This document shows positions 63,244 through 64,000 of a stretch of DNA of 64,000 nt, piece after piece. Each line of letters begins with the position of its first letter. The first letter of the stretch is position 1. This DNA is from Spirabiliibacterium falconis (GTDB taxonomy: Bacteria > Pseudomonadota > Gammaproteobacteria > Enterobacterales > Pasteurellaceae), in contig NZ_JABMIJ010000013.1 in NCBI RefSeq assembly GCF_014885015.1, positions 1-64,000 of the forward strand, written 5' to 3'. The position numbers were made by a program, and so were the translations under genes. The notes under the pieces were generated by a model, which searched no databases, was not told the DNA's origin, and worked only from the letters and a program-made list of their open reading frames with translations.

Positions 63244-64000
63244 TTAGCATTTCTCATTCGGTAGTAAAAACACACCACGCATCGACAATTTGACATACGC
63301 CACTTGTTGATCTGCTTGGAAATCTTCAGGCCGTGTATTAATCAATAGCTCCTTGCCCTGCCATAATGCAATCACTTCCCAATGATTGCCCATATAAACC
63401 GCACTTTTAATTTCGCAACGCTCGCTCTCCGTGCCTTCTGATTTTAAAAATACCGTTTCAGGACGAATACCGACGAGGCACTCTCCATCTTTCACCGCAA
63501 AGCTCGCATAATCTGGAAAATCAAACTCATAATCATGAATGGCAACGCGTCCATCATGCAGTGTAGCAGGATAGATTGTGGATTCGCCCATAAAATTGGC
63601 TAAAAAGAGTGAGTTTGGACGCAAATAAAGCTCTTTTGCACTGGCTTTTTGCATAATGTGTCCTTTATGCATCACGATAACCTCATCAGATACAGCAAAG
63701 GCTTCTGTTTGATCGTGGGTCACATATAAAGAGGTGATATTAAGCTGTTGTTGCAACTCACGAATTTTTTCTCGCATTGAGCGACGCAAATTGGCATCTA
63801 GATTAGACAACGGCTCATCAAATAGTAATACTTTCGGTTTCAACACCAATGCACGCGCCAGTGCCACACGTTGTTGCTGCCCACCTGAAATTTGATCGAC
63901 ATAGCGATCTCCAAACCCTTCCAAATCAACAAGTGCAAGAGCTTCCTCAATGCGCTGTTTTCGTTCTTTGCTACCAATATTGAGCATTTTTAAGCCATAG
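63244..64000 (-). CDS. ABC transporter ATPase, ferric-iron type (5' end outside window)
   Basis: The C-terminal part of an ABC ATPase; the frame stays open through the window edge at 64000 ([14 protein letters not shown]...), so the Walker A lies outside. Visible are the signature [15 protein letters not shown], Walker [14 protein letters not shown] and H-loop [13 protein letters not shown]-like C-terminal domain ([12 protein letters not shown]) resembles FbpC/AfuC and other ferric or putrescine-type importers. Position next to the imelysin operon and FTR1 favours iron. The substrate is not proven. It is followed by an unpaired uptake word, not a hairpin. Confidence 0.8.
   Translation of the reverse strand, partial: YGLKMLNIGSKERKQRIEEALALVDLEGFGDRYVDQISGGQQQRVALARALVLKPKVLLFDEPLSNLDANLRRSMREKIRELQQQLNITSLYVTHDQTEAFAVSDEVIVMHKGHIMQKASAKELYLRPNSLFLANFMGESTIYPATLHDGRVAIHDYEFDFPDYASFAVKDGECLVGIRPETVFLKSEGTESERCEIKSAVYMGNHWEVIALWQGKELLINTRPEDFQADQQVAYVKLSMRGVFLLPNEKC

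Overview
The window is a chromosomal segment from a member of the Pasteurellaceae. The main evidence is the large number of copies of the DNA-uptake word AAGTGCGGT and its complement ACCGCACTT, the Haemophilus/Pasteurella/Aggregatibacter (Hin) type of uptake signal. They lie inside genes and as head-to-head pairs at gene ends. Gene content and order also resemble Haemophilus influenzae: fdhD–fdxGHI–fdhE, ilvGMDA, exbBD–tonB, ygiW–qseBC, rnr/rlmB, and ffh–ypjD–yfjD. The genus cannot be fixed from the sequence alone. No insertion sequence, CRISPR array, rRNA or complete phage is present; only the first ~330 bases look like the edge of a mobile element.

Layout. 1-334: non-coding, with short phased repeats that may be an integration junction. 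335-11345: a nitroreductase, Dps, GlpT, a YafJ-type amidotransferase, glutamate dehydrogenase, UbiD, DNA polymerase I, a YgaP-like rhodanese and FdhD. 11565-17136: the respiratory formate dehydrogenase operon, whose catalytic subunit is read through an in-frame TGA (selenocysteine). 17192-22782: LptD, transaldolase and a BCCT betaine/choline transporter. 22949-28420: ilvG-ilvM-ilvD-ilvA behind an isoleucine-rich leader peptide and attenuator. 28615-34663: D-lactate dehydrogenase, tRNA-Ser, an unrecognised membrane protein, PlsB, and LexA with two SOS boxes. 34716-39445: TonB-ExbD-ExbB behind a Fur-like box, then a ygiW-qseB-qseC (firR/firS-like) two-component operon. 39520-50781: a pyridoxal-phosphatase-like HAD protein, RlmB, a glycosyltransferase-like protein, RNase R, enolase, CutC, CTP synthase, YhhQ behind a preQ1-I riboswitch, and Ffh. 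50963-55866: YpjD, YfjD, a small lipoprotein, Rep helicase and three tRNAs (Ser-GCT, two Arg-ACG).

The last ~8 kb (55871-64000) is the most unusual part. It holds a two-TM channel-like protein with a non-canonical selectivity filter and an FTR1 iron permease. Facing them is a tight operon of imelysin (IrpA-like), di-heme oxidoreductase, a second imelysin-like protein, a sterol-desaturase/fatty-acid-hydroxylase-like membrane enzyme and a di-heme cytochrome c peroxidase. Behind these lies the end of an iron-type ABC transporter ATPase that runs off the window. Together they suggest a periplasmic redox/iron-acquisition module.

Regulation visible in the DNA fits the gene content: LexA boxes at lexA, a Fur-like box at exbB, a CTTAA-N6-CTTAA direct repeat before ygiW, BCAA attenuation before ilvG, preQ1 sensing before yhhQ, and paired uptake sequences acting as terminators at most operon ends.
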